From the NCBI RefSeq assembly GCF_026013545.1, contig NZ_JAPDOG010000013.1:1-64000 (forward strand): a stretch of 64,000 nt of DNA, read 5' to 3'. This document shows, one piece after another, positions 38,034-49,345 of this stretch; the stretch's first letter is position 1; each line of letters begins with the position of its first letter. A program made the translations under genes and the position numbers. The DNA is from Defluviimonas salinarum (lineage in GTDB: Bacteria > Pseudomonadota > Alphaproteobacteria > Rhodobacterales > Rhodobacteraceae). The notes below the pieces were generated by a model, which saw only the letters and a program-made list of their open reading frames with translations, made no database searches and had not been told where the DNA came from.

Positions 38034-38870
38034 ATGCTCGCCGCCTTCGAGAGGCTGGCGCGGGACGGGCGGCCGGTTCTGGTGACCGCGCTCGGGCTCA
38101 TCTTCGCGGCCGCGGCGCTCTGGATGCTCTGGGGCGCGGGGATGGGCATGACCGCCTGGGCCATGACCCGGGCGGCGCTCTTTCCGCATCTTCTCGGGTT
38201 CGAGGCCGAGGCCGGGATGGAGATGGGCCGCAATCTCGTCGGGCCGGCGGGGTGGAGGCTGCGCTACGTCGCGCTGATGGCGCTGATGTGGTGGGCGATG
38301 ATGATCGCGATGATGCTGCCTTCCGCGCTGCCGATGATCCTGATCCATGCCCGCGTGGTCGCACGCGGCCGGGCGCGCGGGCACGCGATGCGCGCGTCAC
38401 CGGGCTGGTTCGCGGCGGGCTACCTCGCGGTCTGGCTCGGCTTTTCGGTCGTCGCGGCGGTCATGCAGCTTGCGCTGGTCGAGACGGGGCTGATCTCGGG
38501 GATGATGCTCTGGTCGGAGAGCCGCTGGCTCTCGGCCGGGCTGCTGGTGCTGGCCGCCGCCTATCAGGTCTCGGGGCTGAAATACCGCTGCCTCGTCGAG
38601 TGCCGCTCGCCGATGGAGTTCCTCGCGCGGCACTGGCGGGACGGCGCCTGGGGCGCCTTCGGCATGGGGCACCGCCACGGCGCCTTCTGCCTCGGCTGCT
38701 GCTGGCCGCTGATGCTTCTCTTGTTTGTCGGCGGGGTGATGAACCTGCTCTGGATCGCGGCGCTGGCGCTTCTGGTGCTCGTCGAAAAGCTCGCGGGGCC
38801 GGGCGTGGCTGTGGCGCGCGCGGGCGGTGCGTTGCTTCTGGTCTGGGCCGCGGCCACGCTCGCGGTCTGA
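38034..38870 (+). CDS. DUF2182 predicted metal-binding membrane protein
   Basis: 278 residues, seven or eight membrane helices. Signatures: MWWAMMIAMMLPSALPMILI (Met/Trp-rich helix) and HRHGAFCLGCCWPLMLLLFV, where H, C-x-x-C-C and M residues are candidates for metal (copper or nickel) ligands. The inner loop QVSGLKYRCLVECRSPMEFL is typical of DUF2182. Partner of the preceding DUF1326 gene. The function is not established. Confidence 0.85.
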   Translation: MLAAFERLARDGRPVLVTALGLIFAAAALWMLWGAGMGMTAWAMTRAALFPHLLGFEAEAGMEMGRNLVGPAGWRLRYVALMALMWWAMMIAMMLPSALPMILIHARVVARGRARGHAMRASPGWFAAGYLAVWLGFSVVAAVMQLALVETGLISGMMLWSESRWLSAGLLVLAAAYQVSGLKYRCLVECRSPMEFLARHWRDGAWGAFGMGHRHGAFCLGCCWPLMLLLFVGGVMNLLWIAALALLVLVEKLAGPGVAVARAGGALLLVWAAATLAV

Positions 38871-38881
38871 GGCGGGCAACG

Positions 38882-38909
38882 AAAAACCCCCGGGCGCTGC
38901 CTCGGGGGT
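38882..38909 (-). terminator. Terminator of rpsU
   Basis: ACCCCCG and CGGGGGT arms with a GC-rich loop; on the minus strand it is followed by TTTTTCGTT. It lies 44 bases past the rpsU stop and also faces the end of the DUF2182 gene. Confidence 0.8.
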
Positions 38910-38952
38910 CCTCGTCTTTGCGGGGTTGCCCCCGCCAGCAATTCCAGTCGCC

Positions 38953-39159
38953 TCAGAGAGCGCCTTCGCGCTGGGCCTTCTTGCGCGCCAGTTTACGGGC
39001 ACGGCGAACGGCCTCAGCCTTCTCGCGCGCTTTCTTGACGGAGGGTTTCTCGAAATGCTGCTTGAGCTTCATCTCGCGGAACACCCCCTCGCGCTGAAGT
39101 TTCTTCTTCAGAGCACGAAGCGCCTGTTCGACGTTGTTGTCGCGAACGCTGACCTGCAT
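38953..39159 (-). CDS. rpsU: 30S ribosomal protein S21
   Basis: 68 residues: [20 protein letters not shown], then [20 protein letters not shown] with a basic tail. Standard bS21, which helps start-site selection on the small subunit. Here it is a single gene, not the Escherichia-type rpsU–dnaG–rpoD operon, as usual in alphaproteobacteria. Confidence 0.97.
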   Translation of the reverse strand: MQVSVRDNNVEQALRALKKKLQREGVFREMKLKQHFEKPSVKKAREKAEAVRRARKLARKKAQREGAL

Positions 39160-39267
39160 GTGGTTGTCACCACCTTCCTAAGTTAGAGTTGCAATCGGTT
39201 GCAGGAAGCGCCCCTATAGCAAAGCCCTCCGGTTTTGTCTATGGGAAGGCGATCGGGGGCGGAGCGC

Positions 39268-39972
39268 ATGGAAAACAACGGCTTGGATATTGGATCGGCG
39301 CCAGACCGGCTTCTGGACGCGGCACTTTGCCATGTCGCCTTCGACGGCTGGTCGGAGATGACCTTCCGTGCCGCAGCGGAGGATTCGGGGATCGGCGTGG
39401 ACCTGGCGCGGGTGGTCTGCCCGCGCGGGGCGCTGGACCTCGCCGCCGCCTATCACCGGCGCGGCGACCGGCTCATGGCGGCGGCTTACATGGCGACCGA
39501 TCTGACCGGGCTCAAGATCCGCGAGCGGGTGGCGCTGGCGGTGCGGCTGAGGCTCGAGGCCGCCGACCGCGAGGCGGTGCGGCGTGGGGCCGCGCTCTTC
39601 GCGCTGCCGCAGCACGCGGCGGAGGGGGCGGCGCTCATCTGGGGCACGGCGGACGCAATCTGGCATGCGCTCGGCGACACGTCGGACGACATCAACTGGT
39701 ATTCGAAGCGCGCGACGCTTGGCGCGGTCTATTCGGCGGTGGTGCTCTACTGGCTCGGCGACGAGAGCGAGGGCCACGGGGCGAGCTGGGAGTTCCTCGA
39801 CCGCCGGGTCGAGGACGTGATGCGGTTCGAGAAGTTCAAGGCGCGGGTACGCGAGATGCCGGTGCTCGGCGCCGCACTCGCGGGGCCGCTGAAGGCGCTG
39901 GGGCGGATCAAGCGGCCGGACGGCGCACCGCGCGACCTGCCGGGACGGGTCGGGGAAGGGGAGAGGACATGA
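39268..39972 (+). CDS. COQ9 family protein (ubiquinone biosynthesis)
   Basis: 234 residues. LLDAALCHVAFDGWSEMTFR, then LGDTSDDINWYSKRATLGAV, the lipid-binding COQ9 signature, and YSAVVLYWLGDESEGHGASW. COQ9 presents quinone precursors to COQ7 hydroxylase in mitochondria; alphaproteobacterial members are the ancestors. An ATG at 39241 would add nine residues. The stop overlaps the start of the next gene (ATGA), coupling it to a quinone oxidoreductase. Confidence 0.88.
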   Translation: MENNGLDIGSAPDRLLDAALCHVAFDGWSEMTFRAAAEDSGIGVDLARVVCPRGALDLAAAYHRRGDRLMAAAYMATDLTGLKIRERVALAVRLRLEAADREAVRRGAALFALPQHAAEGAALIWGTADAIWHALGDTSDDINWYSKRATLGAVYSAVVLYWLGDESEGHGASWEFLDRRVEDVMRFEKFKARVREMPVLGAALAGPLKALGRIKRPDGAPRDLPGRVGEGERT

Positions 39973-40958
39973 CGCTGCCGAAGACGATGCGGGCGGTCGA
40001 GATTTCGAAGCCGGGCGGGCCGGAGGTGCTGCAGCTGATCGAGGCGCCGGTGCCGGTGCCGGGGCCGGGGCAGATCCTGATCGAGGTCGCCTGGGCCGGC
40101 GTGAACCGGCCCGACGCCCTGCAGCGCGCGGGCGCCTATGCGCCGCCACCCTCGGCCTCGCCGCTGCCGGGGCTGGAGGCTTCGGGACGCGTGGCGGCCC
40201 TCGGGCCGGACGTCGCGGGCTGGAAGGTCGGCGACGCGGTCTGCGCGCTCCTGCCGGGCGGCGGCTATGCCGAGTACGTCGTGACGCCTGCCGCCCACGC
40301 GCTGCCGGTGCCGGCCGGCATGGAACTGCGCGAGGCGGCCTGCCTGCCCGAGACCTGCTACACGGTCTGGTCGAACGTCTTCCAGCGTGGCGGGCTGAAG
40401 GCGGGCGAGGTGTTCCTCGTCCACGGCGGCTCCTCCGGCATCGGCACGACGGCGATCCAGATCGCCTCCGCGCTCGGCGCGCGGGTCTTCACCACGGCCG
40501 GATCGGCGGAGAAGTGCACGGTCTGCGAGGAATTGGGCGCCGAGCGCGCGGTCAACTACCGCGAGGCGGATTTCGTCGAAGCGGTGCGCGCGGCGGGCGG
40601 GGCCGACCTGATCCTCGATATGGTCGGCGGCGACTACATCCCGCGCAATGTCAAGGCCCTGGCCGATGACGGGCGGCTGGTGCAGATCGCCTTCCTCTCC
40701 GGGCCGAAGGTGGAACTGAACTTCGCCCAGTTGATGACCCGGCGGCTGACGATCACCGGCTCGACCCTGCGCCCGCAGAGCGACCTCGCGAAGGCGCGGA
40801 TCGCTGAGGACCTGCGCGCTCATGTCTGGCCGCTGATCGAGGCCGGGCGGGTGCGCGTGGTGATGGATTCGGAATACCCGCTCGCCGAGGCTGCCGAGGC
40901 GCACCGGCGGATCGAAAGCTCCGGCCATATCGGCAAGATCGTGTTGAAGGTGAAGTGA
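39969..40958 (+). CDS. NAD(P)H quinone oxidoreductase, zinc-free MDR family
   Basis: 329 residues, zeta-crystallin/QOR type. MRAVEISKPGGPEVLQLIEA, the GroES-like domain with VNRPDALQRAGAYAPPPSAS, and Rossmann loop VHGGSSGIGTTAIQIASALG. No zinc-ligand cysteines. Reduces quinones or enones with NADPH. Overlap with the COQ9 gene suggests a shared quinone theme, but such reductases have wide substrate ranges. Confidence 0.9.
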   Translation: MTLPKTMRAVEISKPGGPEVLQLIEAPVPVPGPGQILIEVAWAGVNRPDALQRAGAYAPPPSASPLPGLEASGRVAALGPDVAGWKVGDAVCALLPGGGYAEYVVTPAAHALPVPAGMELREAACLPETCYTVWSNVFQRGGLKAGEVFLVHGGSSGIGTTAIQIASALGARVFTTAGSAEKCTVCEELGAERAVNYREADFVEAVRAAGGADLILDMVGGDYIPRNVKALADDGRLVQIAFLSGPKVELNFAQLMTRRLTITGSTLRPQSDLAKARIAEDLRAHVWPLIEAGRVRVVMDSEYPLAEAAEAHRRIESSGHIGKIVLKVK

Positions 40959-41050
40959 ACGCCGCCTGACCGCGACGATTCCGCACGTGCAATCCCCCGA
41001 GAAGGGCGTTACGCTGCGGCGCAGCAAGAACGACACGTTCGGGGGACGGA

Positions 41051-41683
41051 ATGACAGGCAAGGTCATCGCGGTCGTGCAGCAGAAGGGCGGGTCGGGCAA
41101 GACCACGCTCGCGGTCAACCTCGCCACCGCCGCGATCCGGCGGGGGATGACGGTGGCGCTTCTCGACACCGATCCGCAGGGCTCGCTCGGGCGCTGGTTC
41201 ATGACCCGGCGCGAAAGGCTGGGCGAGGCAGGGCTGGAGTTCTCCACCTCCTCGGCCTGGGGCGTGTCCTACGAATGCGAGAAGCTGAAGCGTGACGTCG
41301 ATCTCGTCATCGTCGACACGCCGCCGAAGGTCGATGCCGACCTCAGGCCCGCCTTGCGCGAGGCCGATCTGGTGCTGGTGCCGGTCGCCTCCTCGCATGT
41401 CGATCTCTGGGCCACGGACGGTGTCCTCGACCTCGCCGCGCGCGAGCACAAGCGCGCCTGGCTGGTGCTCAACCGCACCCGCGCCGGCACCCGGCTCTGC
41501 GAGGACGTGGCGCGGGCGGCCGAGGAGCTGACCGCGGGCGTCGCGGCGTCTCGGATCGCCAACCGGGTCGTCTATGCCGAGACGCTGGGCCTCGGCCTCG
41601 GCGCGGTCGAGTCCGGGCAGAAGGCGGCGCGGGAAGAGGTCGAGGCTTTCGCCGACGAGGTGATGGGGCTTCTGGAGGCCTGA
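41051..41683 (+). CDS. Orphan ParA/MinD-type ATPase
   Basis: 210 residues. Deviant Walker A KGGSGKT with signature K12 and K17, switch I DTDPQGSLGRW, and Walker B LVIVDTPPKVDADL. Shorter than chromosomal ParA and without an N-terminal HTH or a parB partner; orphan ParAs of this kind position protein clusters (for example chemoreceptors via PpfA) or carboxysomes. The cargo is not evident from neighbours. Confidence 0.85.
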   Translation: MTGKVIAVVQQKGGSGKTTLAVNLATAAIRRGMTVALLDTDPQGSLGRWFMTRRERLGEAGLEFSTSSAWGVSYECEKLKRDVDLVIVDTPPKVDADLRPALREADLVLVPVASSHVDLWATDGVLDLAAREHKRAWLVLNRTRAGTRLCEDVARAAEELTAGVAASRIANRVVYAETLGLGLGAVESGQKAAREEVEAFADEVMGLLEA

Positions 41684-41748
41684 CTTGCATCGGCGGCGCG
41701 CGGCCCCATATCGGTCGGGATCCAACACGCGAGGAAAGGCACCGCCCG

Positions 41749-42027
41749 ATGAAATGTCCCGCCTGCACCACGACCCTGACCATGACCGAGCGCTCAGGGG
41801 TCGAGATTGACTATTGCCCGAACTGCCGGGGGGTCTGGCTGGACCGGGGCGAGCTCGACAAGATCATCGACCGTACCGTCGCCGCCGCCGCGCCCGCGGT
41901 GGCGCTTAGCGAACCCCAACGCCAGGTTGCGCGCGACGAGGACCGGCGCTACCGCGACGACGATGGCGACCGGCGCTACCACAAGAAGAAGCGCGAGAGC
42001 TTCCTGTCGGAGCTTTTCGATTTCTGA
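41749..42027 (+). CDS. TFIIB-type zinc-ribbon protein (zf-TFIIB)
   Basis: 92 residues. C3-x2-C6 and C23-x2-C26 form a zinc ribbon (MKCPACTTTLTMTERSGVEI, then YCPNCRGVWLDRGELDKIID), the COG3809 family. A charged, His/Arg/Asp-rich C-terminal tail ends SFLSELFDF. Function unknown; probably cytoplasmic nucleic-acid or protein binding. Confidence 0.88.
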   Translation: MKCPACTTTLTMTERSGVEIDYCPNCRGVWLDRGELDKIIDRTVAAAAPAVALSEPQRQVARDEDRRYRDDDGDRRYHKKKRESFLSELFDF

Positions 42028-42094
42028 TCGCGGTTTACAGCCGCCCGGCCGGGCGCGATAGTTGATCCGAACGCGCCCGGAACGGAGTGAGGCA

Positions 42095-42415
42095 ATGCCG
42101 ACGATTGACAAGGAATTCACGGGGCAGACCGTGATCACGACATTCGAGATGACGCCCGGGACGGCGCAGGATCTGATGGACGAGCTCACCAACGCCTATC
42201 AGGAGTTCATACGTCACCAGCCCGGCTTCATCGGCGCCGGGCTGCACATGAACGACGCCCAGACCCGGATCGCCAACTACTCGCAATGGCGCGACCGCAA
42301 GGACTTCCAGGCGATGCTGCGCAGCCCCGAGATGCGCGAGCGCAACCGCCGGATCTCGGCGCTTTGCTCGCGGTTCGAACCGGTGATGTACGAGGTCGTC
42401 GAGGCACTCGGCTGA
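42095..42415 (+). CDS. Antibiotic biosynthesis monooxygenase (ABM) domain protein
   Basis: 106 residues, one dimeric ferredoxin-like ABM domain: VITTFEMTPGTAQDLMDELT, QPGFIGAGLHMNDAQTRIAN, YSQWRDRKDFQAML. Such small proteins are haem- or quinone-oxidising monooxygenases or simply ligand-binding; no specific substrate can be given. Start ATG 42095, with GGAGTGAGG upstream. Confidence 0.8.
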   Translation: MPTIDKEFTGQTVITTFEMTPGTAQDLMDELTNAYQEFIRHQPGFIGAGLHMNDAQTRIANYSQWRDRKDFQAMLRSPEMRERNRRISALCSRFEPVMYEVVEALG

Positions 42416-42424
42416 GGCCCGCCG

Positions 42425-42949
42425 TCAGTAGTGGATCCTCAGGCCGAGCCGGAACGTGTCCGCATCGGCCGAGGCCTTGTTCAGCCCGGCATTCGACATG
42501 TGGAAATAGCCGAGCGAGACGGCGAGCCGCTCGTTCAACGGCAGGCTGATGTCGAGCCCGGTGCGGAACTGGATGGTCTCGTCATCGATGAAGGTGCCGC
42601 TCTGGCCGCTCTCGAACAGGGCGGTGCCGGTGTGCGGGGTCAGCGTGATTCTTCCCCAATGGAAGTCCTTGCGCAGACCGGCGGTGAGATAGGCGCCGCC
42701 GTCGCCGAAGGCGCCGAGGCCGTAGAGCGGCTGCAGCCCCCAAAACAGCTCTCCGTCAGGCAGGTAGTCGACCGACCAATGGTTGCGGGAGCCGACGAGA
42801 GCGGTCGTGTCGTTGAGCATGCCGCCGGAGATCAGCCAGCTTCCCCGGCTTTCGGCCGAAGCGGTGCCGGCTGCGGCGACGAGTGCCGCGATGAGAAGCG
42901 ATGTCGTGAAACGGGCCATAACGGTGTTTTTGCCGGAAAAGTTATCCAT
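42425..42949 (-). CDS. PagL-like lipid A 3-O-deacylase with a substituted acid residue
   Basis: 174 residues. Signal peptide (to GTASAES) then an eight-stranded beta-barrel outer-membrane pattern ending LRIHY. The PagL active-site motif H-x-S-N is present in LGYFHMSNAGLN. In PagL the triad glutamate sits 12 residues after the serine; here that position is Asp (SADADTF). It may still serve, or activity may be lost. Removes a 3-O-acyl chain from lipid A if active. Start at 42949 has AGGG eight bases upstream; a shorter start at 42919 is possible. Confidence 0.75.
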   Translation of the reverse strand: MDNFSGKNTVMARFTTSLLIAALVAAAGTASAESRGSWLISGGMLNDTTALVGSRNHWSVDYLPDGELFWGLQPLYGLGAFGDGGAYLTAGLRKDFHWGRITLTPHTGTALFESGQSGTFIDDETIQFRTGLDISLPLNERLAVSLGYFHMSNAGLNKASADADTFRLGLRIHY

Positions 42950-43062
42950 GATGGGAACCCTGCCACCGCAATCCGCTCCCGCAAACCGCGGAGTTGTGGA
43001 AAATCCTCCTCTGTGGCGCGCGCGCCTCGCGTCCGGGCGGCGAATGCGCACGCGCCCGGCGG

Positions 43063-43437
43063 TCAGGCGAACCAGGTGCCGCCGTGGTGATCGCGCAGCG
43101 ACCAGGCCGCGAGAAGCAGCGTCGCGAGGCCGGTTGCGACGAAGTTGCCCGTCACCAGGCCGTCTGCGGCCGTCATCGCGGCGAAGCCGAGCACCCAGGG
43201 CGAGACGATGAGCCAGAGCCCGATCGCCATGTCCACCCATTCCTCCCAATCGTGGAACTCGACGATTGCGGCGATGGCGATGCCGACGATGATCGCGCCG
43301 AACAGGAGCGCGTTCCAGAATGCCGGTGCCAACGCGGTGAATCCGAGGATCCACGGCGACAGAAGCAGCCAGGCGCCGAGCAGGAGGCAGATCCAGTCCT
43401 GCCAGGTGCCAGTGGATTTCTTCATGAAGTTTGTCAT
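43063..43437 (-). CDS. SPW repeat membrane protein
   Basis: 124 residues with four membrane helices and two SPW motifs: LLLSPWILGFTAL and LIVSPWVLGFAAM, each preceded by a W-x-D/E-W segment (TWQDWICLLLGAWL; WEEWVDMAIGLWLI). Function unknown; family members are often part of general stress regulons in alphaproteobacteria. Confidence 0.9.
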   Translation of the reverse strand: MTNFMKKSTGTWQDWICLLLGAWLLLSPWILGFTALAPAFWNALLFGAIIVGIAIAAIVEFHDWEEWVDMAIGLWLIVSPWVLGFAAMTAADGLVTGNFVATGLATLLLAAWSLRDHHGGTWFA

Positions 43438-43521
43438 TGCTTACCCCTCCTCTGAGCGGTCAGCCGCGACGGTGTCCCGCCGCGGCAGGACCGTAAGGCC
43501 GGCGCATCGTTGACGTGCCGG

Positions 43522-43548
43522 CACGTTGCTGAATCTGGTAAGGGTTCC
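43522..43548 (-). promoter_or_regulatory. Possible EcfG-type general-stress promoter before the SPW gene
   Basis: On the minus strand GGAAC, 18 bases, CGTG, about 85 bases before the SPW start. The EcfG consensus is GGAAC-N18/19-CGTT; the last base differs. A perfect palindrome GGTTGC-G-GCAACC lies just upstream at 43562–43574. Confidence 0.3.
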
Positions 43549-43618
43549 CCGGATTTCAAGAGGTTGCGGCAACCGGGCGCACAAGTTCCGATTGTCCCGA
43601 GGGATCCGGGTCGGCCGG

Positions 43619-43873
43619 CTATCCGTCCGCGCGCAGGATCGAGGCGATCGGACCGATGCCGCTGTCGGCCGCGCCGGTATAGATGATCCTGACCGTGTCG
43701 CCGGCAACGAGGTCGGGCGCGAGTTCGGTCTTCTCGTCGAACTGCCACACCGTCTTGTCTTCGAGCACGATGACCCGGTCGACGCGGTCGAAGGCGAGGA
43801 TCGTGCCGGTGGTCTCGTCGGCGGTCGCGGCGGTGGCGAGGAGCAGGGGGAGGGCATAGAGAAGCGCACGCAT
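43619..43873 (-). CDS. Small secreted DUF1344-like protein
   Basis: 84 residues. Signal peptide MRALLYALPLLLATAATADE; mature part TGTILAFDRVDRVIVLEDKT with VWQFDEKTELAPDLVAGDTV, a small beta-barrel pattern like DUF1344 (a turn-rich oligonucleotide-binding-like fold). Two start ATGs lie six bases apart; GGAG is nine bases before the inner one (43873). Function unknown, periplasmic. Confidence 0.75.
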   Translation of the reverse strand: MRALLYALPLLLATAATADETTGTILAFDRVDRVIVLEDKTVWQFDEKTELAPDLVAGDTVRIIYTGAADSGIGPIASILRADG

Positions 43874-44069
43874 GGCCATCACTCCGAGGGACTGCCGGGC
43901 GATGGTAGCATCGGCCGGGCGAGTCGGGCAGGGAAACACCGGGCCTCGCGAAACTCCGCCGGGGATGGCTCCGGCGCTTGCATGGCGGGCCTTCGCGAGA
44001 CATAAGGCGCGCGGCCCGTCCCTCCCGTGGCGGGCGGGAAAACGGACCATTCGGGGGGCGGTGAGGCGG

Positions 44070-44642
44070 ATGAAGACGTTTGCGGTTCTGGTATCGCTGG
44101 TGGCGCTTCTTTTCGTTGCGGGCTGCGCCGCGGCGCCGGGTGCGGGCGGCGGCGCGGAGGTCGCGAAGCTGGCTGCGGGGATCCGGGCACTCGGTCCCGA
44201 GGTCGATCCCGAGGAGGCGGCGCGAGCCGCCGAGATCGCCTATTCCTGGTCGCAGCACCTCGCGGTCGAATACGAGATCACCGACCCGCCGCTCGTCCAC
44301 AACACCAAGGTCAACATGGGGCTGCGTCCGCGCGGGCTCTGCTGGCACTGGGCCGAGGACATGGAAAAGCGGCTGAAGCAGGAAAACTTCCGCACGCTGG
44401 AGGTCCAGCGCGCCATCGCGACGCCGGACTTCCTCGGCATCGACCATTCGACGGCGCTGGTGAGCCTGCCGGGCGGGACGATCTACGACGGCATGGTGCT
44501 GGATCCCTGGCGGAACGGCGGCAAGCTCTTCTGGTCGCCGACGCTGGCGGACCCGCGCTACAAGTGGCGCCCGCAGGGCGAGGTCCATGCCGAGAAGCGC
44601 CGACTGGAGGTCGCGCGGGGCAAGATCGCGGTCGGAGGGTAA
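44070..44642 (+). CDS. Putative lipoprotein of unknown function
   Basis: 190 residues. MKTFAVLVSLVALLFVAGCA gives a lipobox with C19. The mature part has a conserved-looking core: LRPRGLCWHWAEDMEKRLKQ, DFLGIDHSTALVSLPGGTIY and GMVLDPWRNGGKLFW. The C…H…D pattern (CWHW, DHS, DPW) could form a papain-like (NlpC/transglutaminase-type) site, but I cannot confirm it. Preceded by GTGAGGCGG. Confidence 0.7.
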   Translation: MKTFAVLVSLVALLFVAGCAAAPGAGGGAEVAKLAAGIRALGPEVDPEEAARAAEIAYSWSQHLAVEYEITDPPLVHNTKVNMGLRPRGLCWHWAEDMEKRLKQENFRTLEVQRAIATPDFLGIDHSTALVSLPGGTIYDGMVLDPWRNGGKLFWSPTLADPRYKWRPQGEVHAEKRRLEVARGKIAVGG

Positions 44643-44738
44643 GGCCGGGCAGCGGCGCCGCGGCATGCGTTCGCCCGTTGCGCGGCGACCACCACGTCGT
44701 GTAGCCTCGATACGATCCGGATCAGGTTTCGTGCCGCC

Positions 44739-45515
44739 ATGCGCCCGCGCATCAAGATCGCCGAGGACAACTACTTCTCGACCTTTTCCGGGATGACGGA
44801 GACTCTGCCGACCGGGGTGGGCCTCGATCTGGAGGGGGCGCTGCACATCCACTGCGGCGCAGACATCGCGACCTTCAACCCCTCGATCCTGCGTGAACCC
44901 TCCGTGCCCGTCGAGCGCTTCCTGCGGCAGGCGTCGGCGTTTCACGGCCAGCACGGCTCTCCTGCCTGGACGATCGCGACCCGCGTGCCGGATGCTCCGA
45001 TCGCGGAGCCGGCGCTCAAGGGGCAGGGGTTTCGCTATGGCTTCGATGTGCCGTTCATGGTGCTCGACGAGATTCCCGGCCCCGAGAGACTCGACGGGCT
45101 GGTGGTCGAACGGGTCACCGGGATCGATGGCCTCAGATGCCATTTCGAGATCGTCGCGCAGGCCTTCGAGACGCCGTTCGGCTGTTTCGAACCGGTCTGC
45201 CACCCGGCGATCCTCGACGCGCGGTTCGGCTTCTTCGTCGGCCGGTGCGACGGCGTCCCGGTCGCGACCGCGCTCTACGCGGTTTCGACCGGCGCGGGCG
45301 TGGCCTGTGCGGGCATCTACAACGTCTGCACCCTCGCGTCGCACCGGGGACGGGGGCTCGGCCGCGCGATGACCGCCCATGCGATGGACGCGGGCCGGCG
45401 CGAGCACGAATGCGTGGTCGCGGTCTTGCAGGCGTCGTCGATGGGACGGCCGGTCTACGAGCGCATGGGGTTCCGCGAAGTCACGCGGTGGACCATGTGG
45501 CTCCCGCCGCGGTGA
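44739..45515 (+). CDS. GNAT family N-acetyltransferase
   Basis: 258 residues. The acetyl-CoA motif A is CTLASHRGRGLGRAMTAHAM (R-x-x-G-x-G/A), followed by VVAVLQASSMGRPVYERMGF, typical of the GNAT C-terminal half; the N-terminal half is an older, weak repeat of the fold. Substrate unknown. It ends just before two hairpins and the convergent carB. Confidence 0.8.
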   Translation: MRPRIKIAEDNYFSTFSGMTETLPTGVGLDLEGALHIHCGADIATFNPSILREPSVPVERFLRQASAFHGQHGSPAWTIATRVPDAPIAEPALKGQGFRYGFDVPFMVLDEIPGPERLDGLVVERVTGIDGLRCHFEIVAQAFETPFGCFEPVCHPAILDARFGFFVGRCDGVPVATALYAVSTGAGVACAGIYNVCTLASHRGRGLGRAMTAHAMDAGRREHECVVAVLQASSMGRPVYERMGFREVTRWTMWLPPR

Positions 45516-45551
45516 GCCGCGGGGGAAGGCCGTCGTGTCCGGCAGTTCCGG

Positions 45552-45604
45552 CCCGATCCTTGCGGATCGGGCGTTCGACGCTGACGACCTTCCACTGGAA
45601 GGTC
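45552..45604. other. Two perfect hairpins between the GNAT gene and carB
   Basis: CCCGATCC-TTGC-GGATCGGG (45552–45571) and GACCTTCC-ACT-GGAAGGTC (45586–45604), both fully paired. Neither has a T-run, so they may protect 3' RNA ends or assist termination of the two convergent genes rather than act as classic terminators. Confidence 0.6.
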
Positions 45605-45617
45605 GTCCAGGCGCGTC

Positions 45618-49043
<3,426 letters not shown>

Positions 49044-49072
49044 GGCGGTCCCCTTCGCGCAAATTGGACGGG

Positions 49073-49100
49073 GTTATAGTCAAGACGGCTCGCGGCGCAA
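49073..49100 (-). promoter_or_regulatory. Promoter of carB
   Basis: Minus strand TTGCGC (49095–49100), 16 bases, TATAAC (49073–49078), about 30 bases before the carB ATG at 49043. Good −10, weak −35. Confidence 0.45.
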
Positions 49101-49279
49101 GGGCCGATCGGGCGGCCAGCGCCACGGCAGCGGCGCGCGCCCGCGCAGCCTCGGAAGCCGGAATCCTATAGCATGAGAGGTTGGTCTTGCGAACCTCCCC
49201 GCCACGCCGCGCCCGCACCGGCAGGGTCCTGCCGCCGTGCTCTCAAGGGCGCAGCAGGTGCTTCCTCGGCCGCGCGCCC

Positions 49280-49308
49280 TTGACTTCACTGCTCCGGGCG
49301 GGTGTATC
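49280..49308 (+). promoter_or_regulatory. Promoter of aspS
   Basis: TTGACT (49280–49285), 17 bases, TGTATC (49303–49308), about 37 bases before aspS. The rest of the 302-base carB–aspS gap shows no further gene or repeat. Confidence 0.4.
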
Positions 49309-49345
49309 GGCGTCGAATATCCGCAACACCCAAAGGGCAGATCAA

